Below the pieces are notes generated by a model. It ran no database searches, was not told where the DNA came from, and worked only from the letters and a program-made list of their open reading frames with translations. Below, piece after piece: positions 29,501 to 44,500 of a DNA stretch of 64,000 nucleotides. The DNA is from Caprimulgus europaeus (lineage: Eukaryota > Chordata > Aves > Caprimulgiformes > Caprimulgidae): contig OU015533.1 in the NCBI GenBank assembly GCA_907165065.1, positions 186,001 to 250,000 of the forward strand. The letters run 5' to 3'. Made by a program: the position numbers and the translations under genes. Within the stretch, counting starts at the first letter, position 1. Every line of letters begins with the position of its first letter.

Positions 29501-32500
29501 AAGTCAGATTTGTAGAAATAATCATGCAGAATTTGAGTTTCTATATTTTCATCATAGAAACAACTGTAACCTTCTAAATTGTTGAGGCTGGGATGTCTCA
29601 GAAGTGGATTTGCAGGCTGTCACTGTACTAAAGCTTTTTTTTTTTTTTTTTTTTTTTTTTTGGTTATTCAGTTTCTCCAGCAAAAAGTGAATGTTTGCTT
29701 TATAGATTACATGCATCCTTGTTAGAATACCATAGAGGTACCAGTGATAACTTTGTTTTCAGCGCAGAGCTAGATGGCAAATACATCTGGAGGCTTGACA
29801 TGGAATTAGAACTCTAGGTAGAAATGTCAGATTCTTTGAATGACATGCTTCTTATGGAAAGAAAGCTTGTGTGATACTGTAAAGACTGCCTGACTTAGAT
29901 ACAGCAGTGCACTGCATCAGCGTTCCTAACACTGGAATTTCCTAGCTTTAAAATTACTTATTTTTAATTTTTAAGCATTTCTCCAAGGTAGTTCTTTGAG
30001 ACTCAGTATCTAAACGTAAATGTCTGTCAGAAAAAGATATGTAAGTTCACAGTTAATGGATTATTTTGTCTTTGACAGTGAAATTGATAAAAACATTGAT
30101 TACATGTCAAACTTAAGGAGAGATAAATGGATGGTTGAAGGCAAACTTCGGAAGTAAGTTTCATTTCCTTAAGTATTACAGTATATTGATTTTTTGCATT
30201 TACTCAGATATGCTGCTATATAGGCAATTGGTTCTAGGGACAAAATCAGCTGGTGCAATTACGGGTTTACCAAGAAGTTAAACTGAGCTGCTTAAGATGG
30301 ATGTGGATTTAGAATGGTGTACCACCTGTCTTTTACAGTCTATTAAAAATGCATGAGATTCAGAGGATTAGTGTCCCTTAAAATTGGAGAAAAGTCAAGT
30401 CCATTTTGTATTATTTGGAAGAAAGTAAAATTTTTTTGTATTGGAATACTACAGGTGCTCTCAAATGGTTATTGATATTATCAGAGTTTATTTTGGACCT
30501 ACTGTAATTACCAATGTTCATTCTGAAGGTATTTTAAGAAGACACGATTTTCATACAACGATTACCGATCGAATTTTGCTAATTTATATTATGTCATCTT
30601 AGTGTTTCCCTTCTGACAATGTTGTGTTCCCTACAGCTAGGGATCATATGTAGAACACAAACTTTGAGACATTTTTTATATTTTTATTAAAGGTAAAATT
30701 GGAACTTTTTAAGGGTTGTCAGTTTCATATCCACTATTCTCCCATCCTACAAGACAAAATTCCATACAGCAAGCATAATGGCTCCAACTACTAAGAAGCT
30801 AGAAGGCATAAAGTTAAATGAATCACAGGGGGTAAAAATACATAGCCAGACTATACTTCCTTTTTTTTCTTAATCATCTTTACCTCTTACTAGGAACGGT
30901 GAATCCTTTCTTAGTCCTTGCTTTAGGTACTTGTGTTTCTAATCTTATGTCTCCCTTTTTTCCCTTTAATGTATCTCAGAAGGAAGAAGGAAAGAAGTAA
31001 AGAAGGACGACAAGAGGGAGGTAGAGGAAAAAAATTAGACCAATAAAAATAAATTCTGTACTAATAATGCAGATCTCAGTCTGCACAGGGTTAATATATT
31101 TTATCTTCTAGGACAATCCAGATACCTTTTCCTGTCTTCATTGATATCCCTTCTACAGGTTATAGTTTTAAAAGTGTTTCTGAAGTTCTGATGTAGCCAC
31201 CTGTCCATTAGAGGAATGGGACCCTTACCCTGTCCTTTTCTCCTTAGGAACTACATAGTCTTTCTCTCTCCCTCCATCAAACTGTAAGTACTTGTAGATG
31301 TAGGATCCTTCCTTTTCCTCATGATCTCTCTTTTGTTCCCTTTCAAATAGTGGATATAATACCCTGAAGTCCCAAACTCCTCTTCTTTCTACAGTCATTT
31401 CACTATTTCTCATATTTTCCCCTCATGTATGGATATCGGATTCCAGTAGTGCTGTCCCTATGTTCAAGCGTAAGTATCGCGGGAGTGCTCAGAAATGTTC
31501 TTCAGCTTCTTTGGATTCACTGGACTTGAGTGATCTGTCTCATCTTTGCTTCAAAATCTTTGGATCTTTCACTGTTTTTCTGATGAACTCCAGGAAGCTT
31601 TTTAAAAGAGCTTTATTTGATCAATTTTAAACAGTGTTTTTTTCTTGATTATGGCAGTTGGTGATTTTCATAAACTCTTACAACTGTTCTGGGCCTTCTC
31701 TGAAAAGAAATCTGTCCATTTCGGTCTTCTGTTTGGCCTTTTTTTTCTGCTTCCAGACTTCATTCTTATGTATGTTATCTTCCCCATCCATTTCAAAGCT
31801 CAGTCTAGTTTTTAAGCGTCCCAGTACCAAACAGTGTAGGGGTATCTTGTTTCTTTACTACCCAGCACATAATCAGTGGATACGTACACAAACCTTTACA
31901 TGACCCTTGACACAAGCCCACGTGTGGGAAGTGGATAGTGGTAGAAGAATGGATACTGAGGAATGGGTTTATTTGGAAAAAAACAAACCTGGTTTTCAAG
32001 TGTTTATGGTGGTAAATCTTCATACCACTATGTCCAGACTGTCCTGAAGTGTATCCAAGTGGGATGTGGAAAGACTCTACCTGTATCAGATGTTTTCACT
32101 ACATGATATATTTTTTTGCTTATGTTCTAACTTTTTGTGAGATTAGCTTTTCAACTGGATATTAGGGGCAGGAGAAGGGGGAGCTAAAAAAAGAATATGA
32201 AAACTTGTATTTGTAGGATAAAAAAACCCATTCAAATCACGGGTTTCAAAAAAGGAATAATTGTATAAATGCCTATAGGGGATGCTTTTTTTTTTTCCCC
32301 AACTCTTTTTTTTTCTTCCTTCCCCTCTTAAGGATATTGAAGAGAATTCCTTGATAGGTACAATATATGTGGTTGGAAACTGAATTCTGAGCTGCCTGGA
32401 CTGTTTCTGCTGGGCTGATGGTCAGTGAGAGGTTGCATCTAATTCCTCCTCTGTCAGATTTAGGTGTCATTCTTGATATAATCACCATTTTTGTAAAGGC

Positions 32501-35500
32501 ACTTGTCTCATACAATCAATTCATCTTTCTTTGTGCTTTCTGTATCACAACTATAGTCAGAAGACTGTCTCACCTGAGACAATTCCACTATTTTTTAACT
32601 AGATAATCATAGTCTCAGTGTCTCCCTTTCCATTTCATGTCTTTTCTTTGGCATCTCTTTTGTAGCTTGATCAATATAAAAGGGAATAAAAATGAAATAT
32701 AGCTACTTGAAGGATTATGTAATACCTCTTTCTTTACAAGACTTGAAATACTGCAGAACAAGGTTTTTCACTACAAAAATGCTCTTTTTAATATGCCAGT
32801 ATTATGGCACACTCCTTGTGAGTTAATTTCTTTCCAGTGAGACCATCTCAAGTGTAAATTATGATGGTGTATCAAAAGCAGTTTTACATGAGGGGAGAAA
32901 TTACACCCTGAGTTTGGGTAGGATGTGATAATGCTGATTTGGGAAACTTCCATTTTTTGAGACACAAGCTTGAAGCATGTTAAAAGTGTATTAAAAGCAC
33001 GATGTTTAGAACTCCTTTGCCTTGCTCTACTACTTAATATTTATGTGTAAAAATTATGATTAAGGCATGAAAATTAAGTCAAAAGGTGGATTTTCCTTCT
33101 ATGATCTAGTAAACATTACAGATTAGGTTAGAGCAGGCTTGAGTCACACATCTGTTTTTCTGATGGGCCACCTGCTCTTTTTATAGGCCAGTAGACATTC
33201 TCTCAGCAGTTGCAAATGTCATTTTGGTATATACTTGAAAGTGAGAAAGATGAAACAGTTTTCTGAGTGAAGGTTTTCTTCTTTCAGTGAGCTATATGTC
33301 TAGGTAGGAGCATAAAATTATGCTACCTCTTGAAATACCTGAACATTTTTTAAGTTGGTCTCATTGGTTTCTCCCTGTACACAACTTCAGGTACAGACTG
33401 CTGCTGCCTTATTCTTATGGTGCTGTTGAAAGAGAGCAGCTTTGATTAATTTCCATCCTTAAAATTTGTAGTGTTATTCAGGCTTCCTTTAGTGCTTGAC
33501 ATCTTTATATCTATATTTTTGCTTTCAGCAAAAGTAGCCTTTTTTGCATCTTCTCATTTCTTTTAGGTATATGAAAGAGGTGTTTGCTGGTCATTGAACT
33601 TCCACCTGACAGCTTTATTACTGAATTGTCTTAAATATTATCTTAGTCTAATTTGTCTCTAAAATTGTCCAGTCATGCAGCAGTCAATGCAATCATTGAC
33701 TAGTGGCTTTGATAGTTAATTCCTGTGTATAAGCAGGAATTTGCAGTCCAGATGAAGAGGATTTGATGGTTTGAAGTTACCCTCGTAAAAAGGAATGGTT
33801 TTTTTCTAAAAACCTTAACTCACTGGAAGCCTCAGTAGTATTGATATTCAGTGAGACTACAGCTTTTTACACCAGACCTTGAAAGTGTTACTTGCTTCCA
33901 AATTCACTGGGAGGCTTGAGAGATAGATCTTTCTTATCAAAAAATAACATGAAATTGCTAAATAGCTGAAAACCCATTTGTATTAGAAAAATAAAACTGA
34001 AAAACTTTCTAAATTCTCCACTGGATTAACCACTGCATTAAAAAACTACCACCAACAAAATAATACCAAAAACCACTAGACACAAAAAAACCCCAAAGCC
34101 CAACTGTTCTCAAGCAAACAGAAATCCCTGTGATGATTTCTTGCTAATGGTCTTTTTAAAAAGCGCTGCTGCCATTTGAGCAGTGAGAGGTCCATTTAAA
34201 TCTGCTGCAGAGTACTGGCTTTGTTTATCAGCGTTTCTGAAGGCTGATACATCGGTCAGTATGCCCAGAAGCCAGGACTTGTACAACACTCGACGTACTT
34301 GTAGCCACTTGCTGTATGGAATATTGTTTTGTAGGATGGGAAGAGAGAGAAGTATGACAAGGAAAAATTACGTACTGGTAATTGTGTTTGTCGTTACCGT
34401 TCTACTTTTCCCATCCTACCTTCTTCAGATCATCTCTTACAAAAGTCTTTGTCTTTTCTACACGTGTTTATGAGTCTCTTCTAAGTCAGTCGCGTTTTTG
34501 GTCTGCATTGTAAGTGACTGGTTAGGCCTGGCTATTTATACCTCCTGTGATTCAGCATGCTTGCCTGCTAGCTCCCTGATAGGTGAAACTATAATTTTTG
34601 CTGTGTGGAATCTTGTCTTATAGGGTTTTTATAGAAGAAGAAGGTCTACTACAACCATAATTACTGGTATGTAAGTTTCCCTTTTCTTTCATAAAAGGAA
34701 AAATGAGAGTTTGATTGGGTAATCTCCTAGTAGTTTAGGTAGCTAAGATTTCTCAAAAACCAAATTAAGTCCTAGAATAAATAGATCAGCCAAAGAACTA
34801 AAATAAAATAATAACTAAAAAATGCATAAAAATCTGAGATGGATTTTTTTTTTTTAAACCAGCCTTGCTGTTGCCACACAAATGTAAATAATTTCATACT
34901 TCCCTGACACAGGTATTTTCTGATCATATTCTTAAATGCATAAAACAAAAGATAAAGAAGTTGAAATGGACCATTCTTCTAATTGTCTTTCCTGACTTTT
35001 CAGAATCCCTCTTGTGTTTAATTTAATCTAAAGTTACACAATAAAATTCACCTGGGAAAAACAGAAATTCTGCTCAGAACTGAGTAGGAGGCTTAGGGTG
35101 TTTTATAACGTGACTTTTTTCTTATTGACTAATGGCAATAAATATTGAGAATGTCATATTGGAACAGAAGATCCAATTTGAATCCATCATGTATGATTTA
35201 CTTTCAATCACGTAAGAAAGGCATGTGTATGCTACAGACATACTCCTTAATTTCACCCCTTGTCATGTGTTTCAAGGCTTAGAATAATTCATGCCAAGAA
35301 AACTGGCAAAAGAGATGCTACAGGAGGTGGTGATGCAGGAGAGGAACAGCAGTCTCTGGAAACCTCAACACCAGGCCGCAAACGCAGGCGAAAGGGAGGG
35401 GACAGTGATTACGATGATGATGATGATGATGACAGTGATGATCAGGCAGATGAAGATGATGAGGATGAAGAAGATAAAGAAGATAAAAAAGGAAAGAAGG

Positions 35501-38500
35501 CAGAAGTTTGTGAGGATGAGGTAGGGGATTTTAAGTACAGTGAAACTTAATTAACTAATAAGTTAAAAATTGTTTTCCTTCCGTTTCTTTGCAACATGGC
35601 ACTGCTTCCTCAAACTCTCACAATGAAAAGGAAGAAAGAATAACTTACCTCCAATGTGTCTGAATTTTTTAATGTTTATTTTCAATACTTTTTTTTCTTT
35701 TTTTTCATAGCTATTATAGTATGGGTTGGTGGGGGGTTTTTTGTGTGTTTTTTGTTGGTTGGTTTGTGGGTTTGGATTTGTTGGTGATTTTTTTCCTGCT
35801 TACTTGTTTTCACTTAGTCTTAATTTCTCTGAAATTCTGAAAGATTGTACCAGATCCAGAGAACTGCAGCTTTGTTAACAAATGAGCGTAACTATAGTTT
35901 TCTCTTAGAGAAGAATAAAGGTAGTTTATTGCTTAACAAAATAATAAGTGTAAAGTTATATTTGACATTACCTATTATAAAGCTTGCCTGTGACTTTCCT
36001 GTGTATTTTTTTCATAACTTTTATAGGGTAGTCACTGCCTGACTGTATTTGATCACAACAACATGATCAATTTTACTAGGCAATATCAGATAAGATACAT
36101 CAAGGATCACTGAAACTTTTTTAGTTTGTTGAGCTGGATTCTATCTGCAATAGTCAAAAGATATTTTAGTTAAAGTGCCACAGGCCTGTGAGATTCACTG
36201 TACAACTCTAGAATTCTCTGCTGGATGAAACCTGAAAAAAGACAAAAGCAATAGTGACTACTATATTTTAGCATACTGGGAACTGCACAGTTTTCCAGAA
36301 AATTATCCATTGATACATGTGAACTCAAATCTTTGCAAACACTCTTTCATTAGAAACCCATCTAGTTTCTAGTGTAGGAACAGCCCTTTGTGCTGTTATT
36401 CTGGATTTATTTCAAGTACCCTAACGTATATGAATTTAAGAGAATACCTTAGAGGCATAGCACAAACTTCTTAGAAATTAATACTTCAGAATTAAAGATT
36501 AGTAATTTTTAGGTATCTAACCTCACAACCATTCATTAATCTTTTTTCCGTTTGTACAGTTGCCCATTTTGGTGCACTGGGCATTTCAAAGACAAAAGTC
36601 TTGTAACTTCTGTAGAGAGATAAATTTTCTGATATAACTGGAGTTCCATTGCATTCATTCTATATGTGGTATTTCAGAGGGCTTTACTCTGGTACAAAAC
36701 CAAGAAATACAAGGCCAGTATCTTACGGTGCAAGTGACTGGGAGCTCCTAGGATTTTGGTTGTATTTTGGAAACTTATCCCCAAAGACTTTCTTGAAATT
36801 AAAACTCTCTTTATGGAAATGACTATCATTATCAAGAAGGAAGTAACTGTAGACTTAATCATGGGTGCATTCCTTTTCAAAAGTCATCAAGATTAATACT
36901 GGAACTTTTATAGCAGACTTGTAATTTAAAGTGCTTCTACAATTTCTTGTAGATACTGAAATAAAATATAAGTGTACACTGACCAAAGACTAACTGATAA
37001 GATTATGACAGATTCTATAATTTCATGGATGAAAAAAACCTTAGAAATTAATTTGAATATCCAAAGAGCTTCATAGGAACTAGGATTAAATTACATAGTC
37101 TTAAGTATTCATGCACAAACTGAATTATTTCTTCCAGTAAAAGAATGTTTTCAGTGAACATTTGGCCACAAGCTTTCTCCTTCATGTGCACCTGGCGTGG
37201 TTTGGAAAGATTCAAGATCTGTCTTTTACGTTGTTCCTAGCCAAATGTATTGAACAGGCACAAAATCTGAACTTTTTTTACCCTTAGAGTTTGCCTCTCA
37301 CTTTCTGTTACAGCTTTTTACTGTGATATTAGTAACAGTAGTGTGATTTTATCATATATAGACACAGTAGTATGATTTTATCCTGAAATACATTTGGCGT
37401 AACAGTGTATTTGGTGATTATAGGATGATGGGGACCAGACAGCAAGTGTTGAAGAACTAGAGAAGCAGATTGAAAAACTGACAAAGGTGAGAGGTTTTTT
37501 GCCTTTGATGTACTAAACATTTGATCACTGGACGTCATGAGTTACAGTATTAACCATAATTTTCAATGCTCCAACTTAATATAAATTGAAATAAGGATCA
37601 GCTTTTGTTTCATGAAAATATGAATGATGCTACTGTTCATGACGCCTGAGTCGTGAGTTTGGTCTAGCAGCACTAAGAGGATATGACTCAAAAGACAGTT
37701 AGAAAGCTGTTGATAATATATTTGCACATCTTGGAATAAAAAATTATACAATTTTTTTACAGACCTAATTGATACACTTCTGTTTGTTGATCTTGGAAAG
37801 TAATGAGAAATTTTGTGTGTGAGAAGCAATGAATTTTCCATTATACAAATTATTGTAGTTCTCGTTCCCTCCTACAGTTGGCTAATTTCTGCAGCTGTGT
37901 TCCAAGCGGTACAGAGAGCAGTCTTTGATTCAGATTTTGAAAGAGGAAACAATGGAGTAGGAAGAGAAATGTAAATGAGAAAGACAGAATTCTGTGGATA
38001 GGGGTACCCATTGCCCATGTTTTTGTTCTTCATATTAAAAAAATTGTCATCTAAGACTTTGTCGCTTGGTTTCTCTCATGTTCCAAATTGCAATAAATCA
38101 GCAGTTGAGAATTGCACCTGAATTCCAGCAGTGTTAATCTAGCAGAGCAGAATTGAATAAACAAACTGAAATTCTTGTTGGCCCCCGTCAGAGAACTGTT
38201 TGTGTTTGAATATAGAATTTATTTTCAGACATTATTGTTCTCATTCTTTTATGAACTAGTTAAAATATCCCAATGGTGTCCTATCAGGAGCTGCAGTATC
38301 AGCTATCTTCAGTGCTCTGTTTACCATTTGCTGTTGTATAATTGATGGGATGTCATCTTTTCTTGTGCAATGAAATCTTTGATCCTATTGTTCTGTGACA
38401 GTCAGTGTTAAAAAGACAAGACCTACCATTTCAAAATGTGTTTTTTAAGGAAGACTGATAAGATGAAACAGGAAGTGATTGAATTGCTTCTTTTTGAGGG

Positions 38501-41500
38501 AGCTCTGTAAGTAAAATCATCAAGGCACCAACTGTGAACAGAATATCGCATAACACGCAAACAGTCTCTGAGAGAGCCTCCTCATGTGACCCTGGAACTT
38601 TTGTTCACTCTGGCAGCCGGGAGATGTTTTTTGTTATTAAAAAAAATTCCCCTCTTGAATTATAATGCTTTCTCCTTTTTAAAACAGCAACAAAGCCAGT
38701 ACAGAAAGAAGTTATTTGAAGCTTCACACTGTTTGCGTTCAATGATGTTTGGTCAAGATCGGTACAGGCGCCGATACTGGATTCTGCCTCAGTGTGGTGG
38801 TATTTTTGTAGAAGGCATGGAAAGTGGTGAAGGTAAGAAACATAAAGGAATGATGTCACACCGAGGCATGCTGTGCCAAGACACACTGCCCATCTCTGTA
38901 GGCTCTGATTTTGTGCAGCAAGGTCTTTAGGCTTCACCCGCAACCAGAGGCTAAACAGGCTACTGTCAAGGGACTTTTCTATTCATATGGTGTTCTCTGA
39001 TACTGTCTTTCTGATTGTGAAATATCAATTGATATTTTTCTAAATGAGGGTTAATATTTTGGAAGTGGCTATAGTTTTATATGTTATGCTTTTTCATACT
39101 TATCTACATGGAATATTTTTTGGCTCTTTCTGAACTATGTCATATTTCCTATAGCAGTGAACGGTAAATATGAAAACTAGGGTGACCATAGAATGTGAAA
39201 AAAATTATTTTCATCTTCAGTTGTTGTATTTTGTGGGAACACACAGACTATTCTGTGCTTGAAGATTTCACATATGTCTGCAAAAATATGAAAATTATTT
39301 TCACACAGGGAAGTATTGTGTTTTCTAATCAACAAAATGATTTAGTCTCTGTATTTTACCAACTGCTCATTTTTCGCTTCCAGCAAATGCTGATGTTATT
39401 TTTGCTTAAATTAAAATGTAATTTTGTGCTTGTGACAGTTGTATACTAACTGCGATTGAATTTTTCACACACTTTAAATTTGACAGATGTAGAAAATATG
39501 TGTTAATTTTACCTTTTTGTGGATATTATAATTTTTAAACATAAGACTTCATTTTAGTCACAGAAAACTTCTTTCTAATTCTTACATTTTTGAAGCAAAA
39601 TCCCATTACTCACAATTTTCCCCAAAAAATAACAACAAAAACAACAAAAATTTCTGATACATATCAGAATTGCACAATCTCATGAGAACTACATCATTCT
39701 TGAGAGCTATTTAATTGAAATAACTGTAACATTACAGCATGGTATGAAATCTGAGCCCTGTTTTAGTCCCAAAAATAAGCTGTAGAACTTTTCCTAAATC
39801 TAATCTTGATCTTTCTAAAATAAGTAGTATAAAAAATAGTTTTTCTCTGTCTCCTGTTCTGCGTTATTTTATGCTGTGTGGTAGGAACTGTTTTGCACAT
39901 GAGTAGCTGGATTCAGAAGGTAAACTGTCATATTTTATTTATTATATTTTAACCAGATTAATCCCCAAATGCTTTGGAAATTGTACACCAAGAAAATCAT
40001 TAAAATACACCGACCTGTCTTAAGATAGTGAAAACAAACAAACAAAAAAACTTACACAAGTTTTAGCCAAGAACTTTAGGGCAAACCCGTAGTTCTTTGT
40101 ATATTGTGTTAATGAAAGTTTAATCTCCCCGAATAACAAAATGGATATGTTCTTAAGTTCTGAACTACTCTCTCTTCTCCTCAGCTCTTAATCTGCCCTG
40201 TTTCAGTAAATTCTACAGTTTATCCACTCCCAATTCCTTTGTCTAAACATTGGAAGTGTGAGATATAAACTGTTGAATAATCTCTCCATTTAAAAAGTAC
40301 TTTTCATTCTCTCGTCATTAGTCATTTGACCTGACACTCAAATTGTTTGTATCCTGATATACACTGTAACTGTGGACACATTTTGAAGTTTTAATGGGAG
40401 GGGATATTCTTTTCTTTAATGGATTATCTTTGTAGAAATTATGATTCTTCCAGAACAAGGAAATAAATTTTGTGGATGTTCTCGCCATAAACCATAATTA
40501 TTAATTATTGAAAGAGGTAAAATATTTAATGTTGTGTTTCAATATTTGGGGAGTGTTTGATTTCACAACAGTAATTCTGGTCTTCCTTTTCATGTTGGCT
40601 GAGAGTCTAATGATACAATCTTTTACAAGAAAAGGCTTTAAGGCTATATATTAACATTGTACCATCTTGATGTGAACAGAGAAGTTTTTTGATAAAGTGC
40701 GGAGAGTCTTGCAAAAAGAAAGCTGCCAAGAAAGTACCCCTTATGGAGCTGACAGTGGCAAACTGCTTCAGACGTATATGCATCTTAAGGGAGAATACTA
40801 GAGCTATGTTAACTACAATGAGTTTCTTTCCTCCACATGTTTAGCAGGATTTAAATCTGTGTGTGCCTTGAAGCTTGTATCCTTCTGCACAGTGTTCTGT
40901 GAAGTGAGAAGTTATTTCATTTGAAAAGTTTTTTTTTAAAAAAAAGAACCCTCAACACTGTGATCTAGGATGTGTTGAGCCAAAAATTAAATAATTTTTA
41001 ATTTAACTATCTTAAGTGGTCTAAATTAGATGGTCTGTTCCATTTCATCTATGTTTCTTGTACATTTTTAGGCCTAGAAGAAATTGTAAAAGAAAAAGAG
41101 AAATTAAAAAGGGTAGAAAGCATACATATCAAAGAAGAAGAATTTGAGACAGAAGAAAAATTACACTGTTTAAATACAACTCACTGTGAGCAAAAGGAAG
41201 ATCTGAAAGAAAAGGACAACACTAATTTGTTTTTACAAAAACCTGGGTCATTTTCAAAACTAAGCAAACTTTTAGAGGTAGCCAAAATGCCACCGGAATC
41301 TGACATTATGTCCCCAAAACCTAATGGCAGTGCAGCAAATGGCTGCACCTTGCCTTATCCAGCTAACTCAAAAAACTCCGTCTGCAGTCTTCAGCCAGCT
41401 GTATCACAAGGCACCACTGAGAAGTCTGATTCTAATAATGTTTTCAGCCCTAATGCAAGTGGGACAGGAAAGTTTTACAGCTCTCCACTAATTCCAAATG

Positions 41501-44500
41501 ATCAGTTGTTGAAGACTCTTACTGAAAAAAGCAAACAGTGGTTCAGCCTTCTGCCAAGAACACCCTGTGATGACATGTCCGTTATCCATATAGATGCACC
41601 AGCTACTACAGCTTCACTTACTCCTCAGTCACATCCACCATCAAAGTCACCTTCACCTGTTCCATCACCTCTTCTGAGCTCAACCTCTGCACAGAGCCCA
41701 GTGGGATTAAGTCCTTTTGCACTGTCACCACTGCAGGTAAATAAATAATTTTTTTAATAGTCTGAATTGGCTGTGCTTATTTGAGCAAAATTTGTATTTA
41801 GACAAATTGTTTCACAGAAGTGCTATTATTGCATCTGCATTTTATTAATTTTTTAAATTTATTTCTAAATGTTAATATCTAATTCCATGTTACAGATGTT
41901 TTATAATACTAGAAGGTTTTTTTATTTAAAAAATTAAGATATGTAGAATTAGGTAAGCCAAAGTATGGTATTTTGTATGTGTATTTCAGTAATTTAATTT
42001 GACTTTTAGAAGGTTGGCCACTAGTATTAAATGGAAAGCAAATCAATAAATAAAAAATATTTTTCAGAAATGTGACACACCACACCCTTGCTTTAAAAGC
42101 TGTTATTTTTTAAGCATTAACAGGGCCCTAATGAGTATTACGCATTAGTGTTACGTTAGTTTTCTTAAACTGTCTTACTGTTTGCCATATAGCATCCTAA
42201 TCATAATTCAAGTTTCTTGATAATAATTAATAATAGTAGTTGTGATTGTGTTAACAATATATTCTGTGTAGCAGATGAAGACAGGACTACCTATAATGGG
42301 ACTTCAGTTTTGTGGATGGCCTACAGGAGTTCTTACTTCAAATGTTCCATTTTCATCTCCTTTACCTGCTCTTGGATCAGGATTGGGATTATCAGAAGTG
42401 AACGGTAACTCATTCTTGGCACCTAGTGTTCCTGCAAGTAAAAGTGAATCACCAGCACTACAGACTGAAAAAATAGCCTCTGTGTCTTCTGCCACAGTTG
42501 AAGTAGCCAAGCCAGTAGATTATCCTCACCCAAAACCTATACCAGAAGGTAAGTATAATACAACACTGATAGAACTGTGGGAAGGATCATTTCTACAGTG
42601 CCAGTACAATGCTGCAACTTACTTTTTTTTTTTTAATTGGCCTATTGAATTTGGTTAGATGATTTCTATAATCTGATTGTGTGTGATCACATTGAAAAAT
42701 GCCTGCAAAGTGTTGATATGCTTGTCTTGATTTAGAAATGCAGTATGGGTGGTGGAGGATTACTGATCCGGAGGACCTAAAATCTTTGCTTAAAGTGCTG
42801 CATCTCAGGGGAATCAGAGAAAAGGCCTTACAAAAGCAAATACAGAAACACATGGACTATATCACTCTGGCCTGCATCAAAAATAAGGATGGTATGTAGT
42901 TGATGTTTGTGTTACACATGGTGTTGGGGCATAAGACAACTGGCATAGAGCTCTTTGAGATGTGTTTAGATACAGAGTGAGAGTAGTGGCTGGAGAAAAA
43001 AGGTAAAGTTGTCATTGTCTGTAGTTGCCTTTTCACCAGCCTTTTTCTTATCCAAGTTACAGGAAAGTTACAGGAAGGAGAAATCCTGTTTAATATAAAT
43101 TGCTCTAGTGGCATGAGTGTTGCAACCTTTTTAAGCTCTTTCCATCTCTGTAACACTCTAGCTCGGCCTTTCCTTCCCCTTCTTGCCTTTAAATTGCAAG
43201 ACTGAAAACCTACAGAATTTGTGGACCATACTGGGTATCTTAAGAGTTGTACACTATTACAAGAGTTATTCAGCATTTGATTGGAGTGACAGGTAAATCA
43301 GACTGAATTTCCTCAGAGAAATTGCGATACTAATTAAAATAATAAAAATGTGATTCTCAAATACAGTTGCCATTATTGATATCAATGAAAATGAAGATAA
43401 CCAGGTAACTCGAGATGTTGTGGAAAACTGGTCAGTAGAAGAACAAGCAATGGAGATGGATCTTGCTATTCTTCAGCAGGTGGAAGATCTAGAAAGGAGA
43501 GTTGCATCAGCTAGTTTACAAGTTAAGGTAAAACCAACTTTTAGTAAAATGTCTCTTAAAAATAAGTGGTAAGAATTTAAATTAGATAGTAGCAGTCCTT
43601 TTGCTGTTGGTAAGTGCCTTCTTATTCCATCTCTAATTGTCTGCAAATAAAACAAATTACTGCTGCAGTGTCATGGGTATTTGTGTTGGTAATATTTTAT
43701 TGCAGTTAAATCTTCAGAAGAAGATGCTCAGAATGGCAGTTCATGGAGAGCATTCTTGTACAGTGTGCAGTTCCCCGCACGTTTTGTTAACCATCTATGA
43801 GTGCAAAGATTTTACTGCATATAGACTGCTTCATTATAGTGGGTTTTGCCACAGTTCTGTCTGGTTTGGGTGATTGTTGCTGTTAATGCTTTCAAAAAAG
43901 CCTACAAGTGGCCTGAGTATTGTAGATTCATGGAGAACATGTGATGGTTGTGAATGTGAAAATGTTAAGAATTCACTGGCTGTCACCACAGTTTGGAATT
44001 TTTCCAAGGTGGATGTAAGGATATCAAAGTGTGTATGTTTGGCTATAGTACAGATGTAGTATTTGGGGTCTAGTTTGTTCTAGGGGTGGATGTTATTTCT
44101 GTGTGACCAGTTGAGCCTGTTGGACGGATAGACCTATTCTGTTGTTTCGACCAATAGGAGAGCATGCTTCAAAAGGAAATAAGACTGTTGCAGAAAGGTT
44201 CCTTCAGAAAGTCTGGTAATGCTTGTATTTTTTGATTAATTTATTTTAGTTCTCTGGATATTTTGGCAACTGTCTCTACAGCTGGATTACAAGTAACCAA
44301 GATCTACTGGAAACAGCACTTCAGTTACTTAGTCTGATTCCATAAAACAGTTCCTGTGTTTACACACTAAGTTAACACCAACCAATAAATGCACAAACCT
44401 TTCTATTAACATAGGGTTGGCTGTGTCCTGAACCTGCATCAGAGAGAGACGACTTGGTATATCGTGAACATAAGTCAATTACTAGATTGCACAAGAAGCA

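Larger units (their letters stand above)
30154..35276 (+). other. BAZ2B intron 18, the largest in the window
   Basis: 5.1 kb. Contains a candidate alternative terminal exon (30,980-31,046) and a short inverted repeat (34,331-34,419). No CR1 or other transposon recognised. Confidence 0.7.

Noticed and set aside
29635-29661. Poly-T as the tail of an antisense processed pseudogene
   Set aside because: No recognisable cDNA-like body or target-site duplication lies beside it.
34183-34473. 96-codon ORF with a hydrophobic stretch in intron 18
   Set aside because: No homology recognised and no conserved context; the hydrophobicity comes from T-rich sequence.
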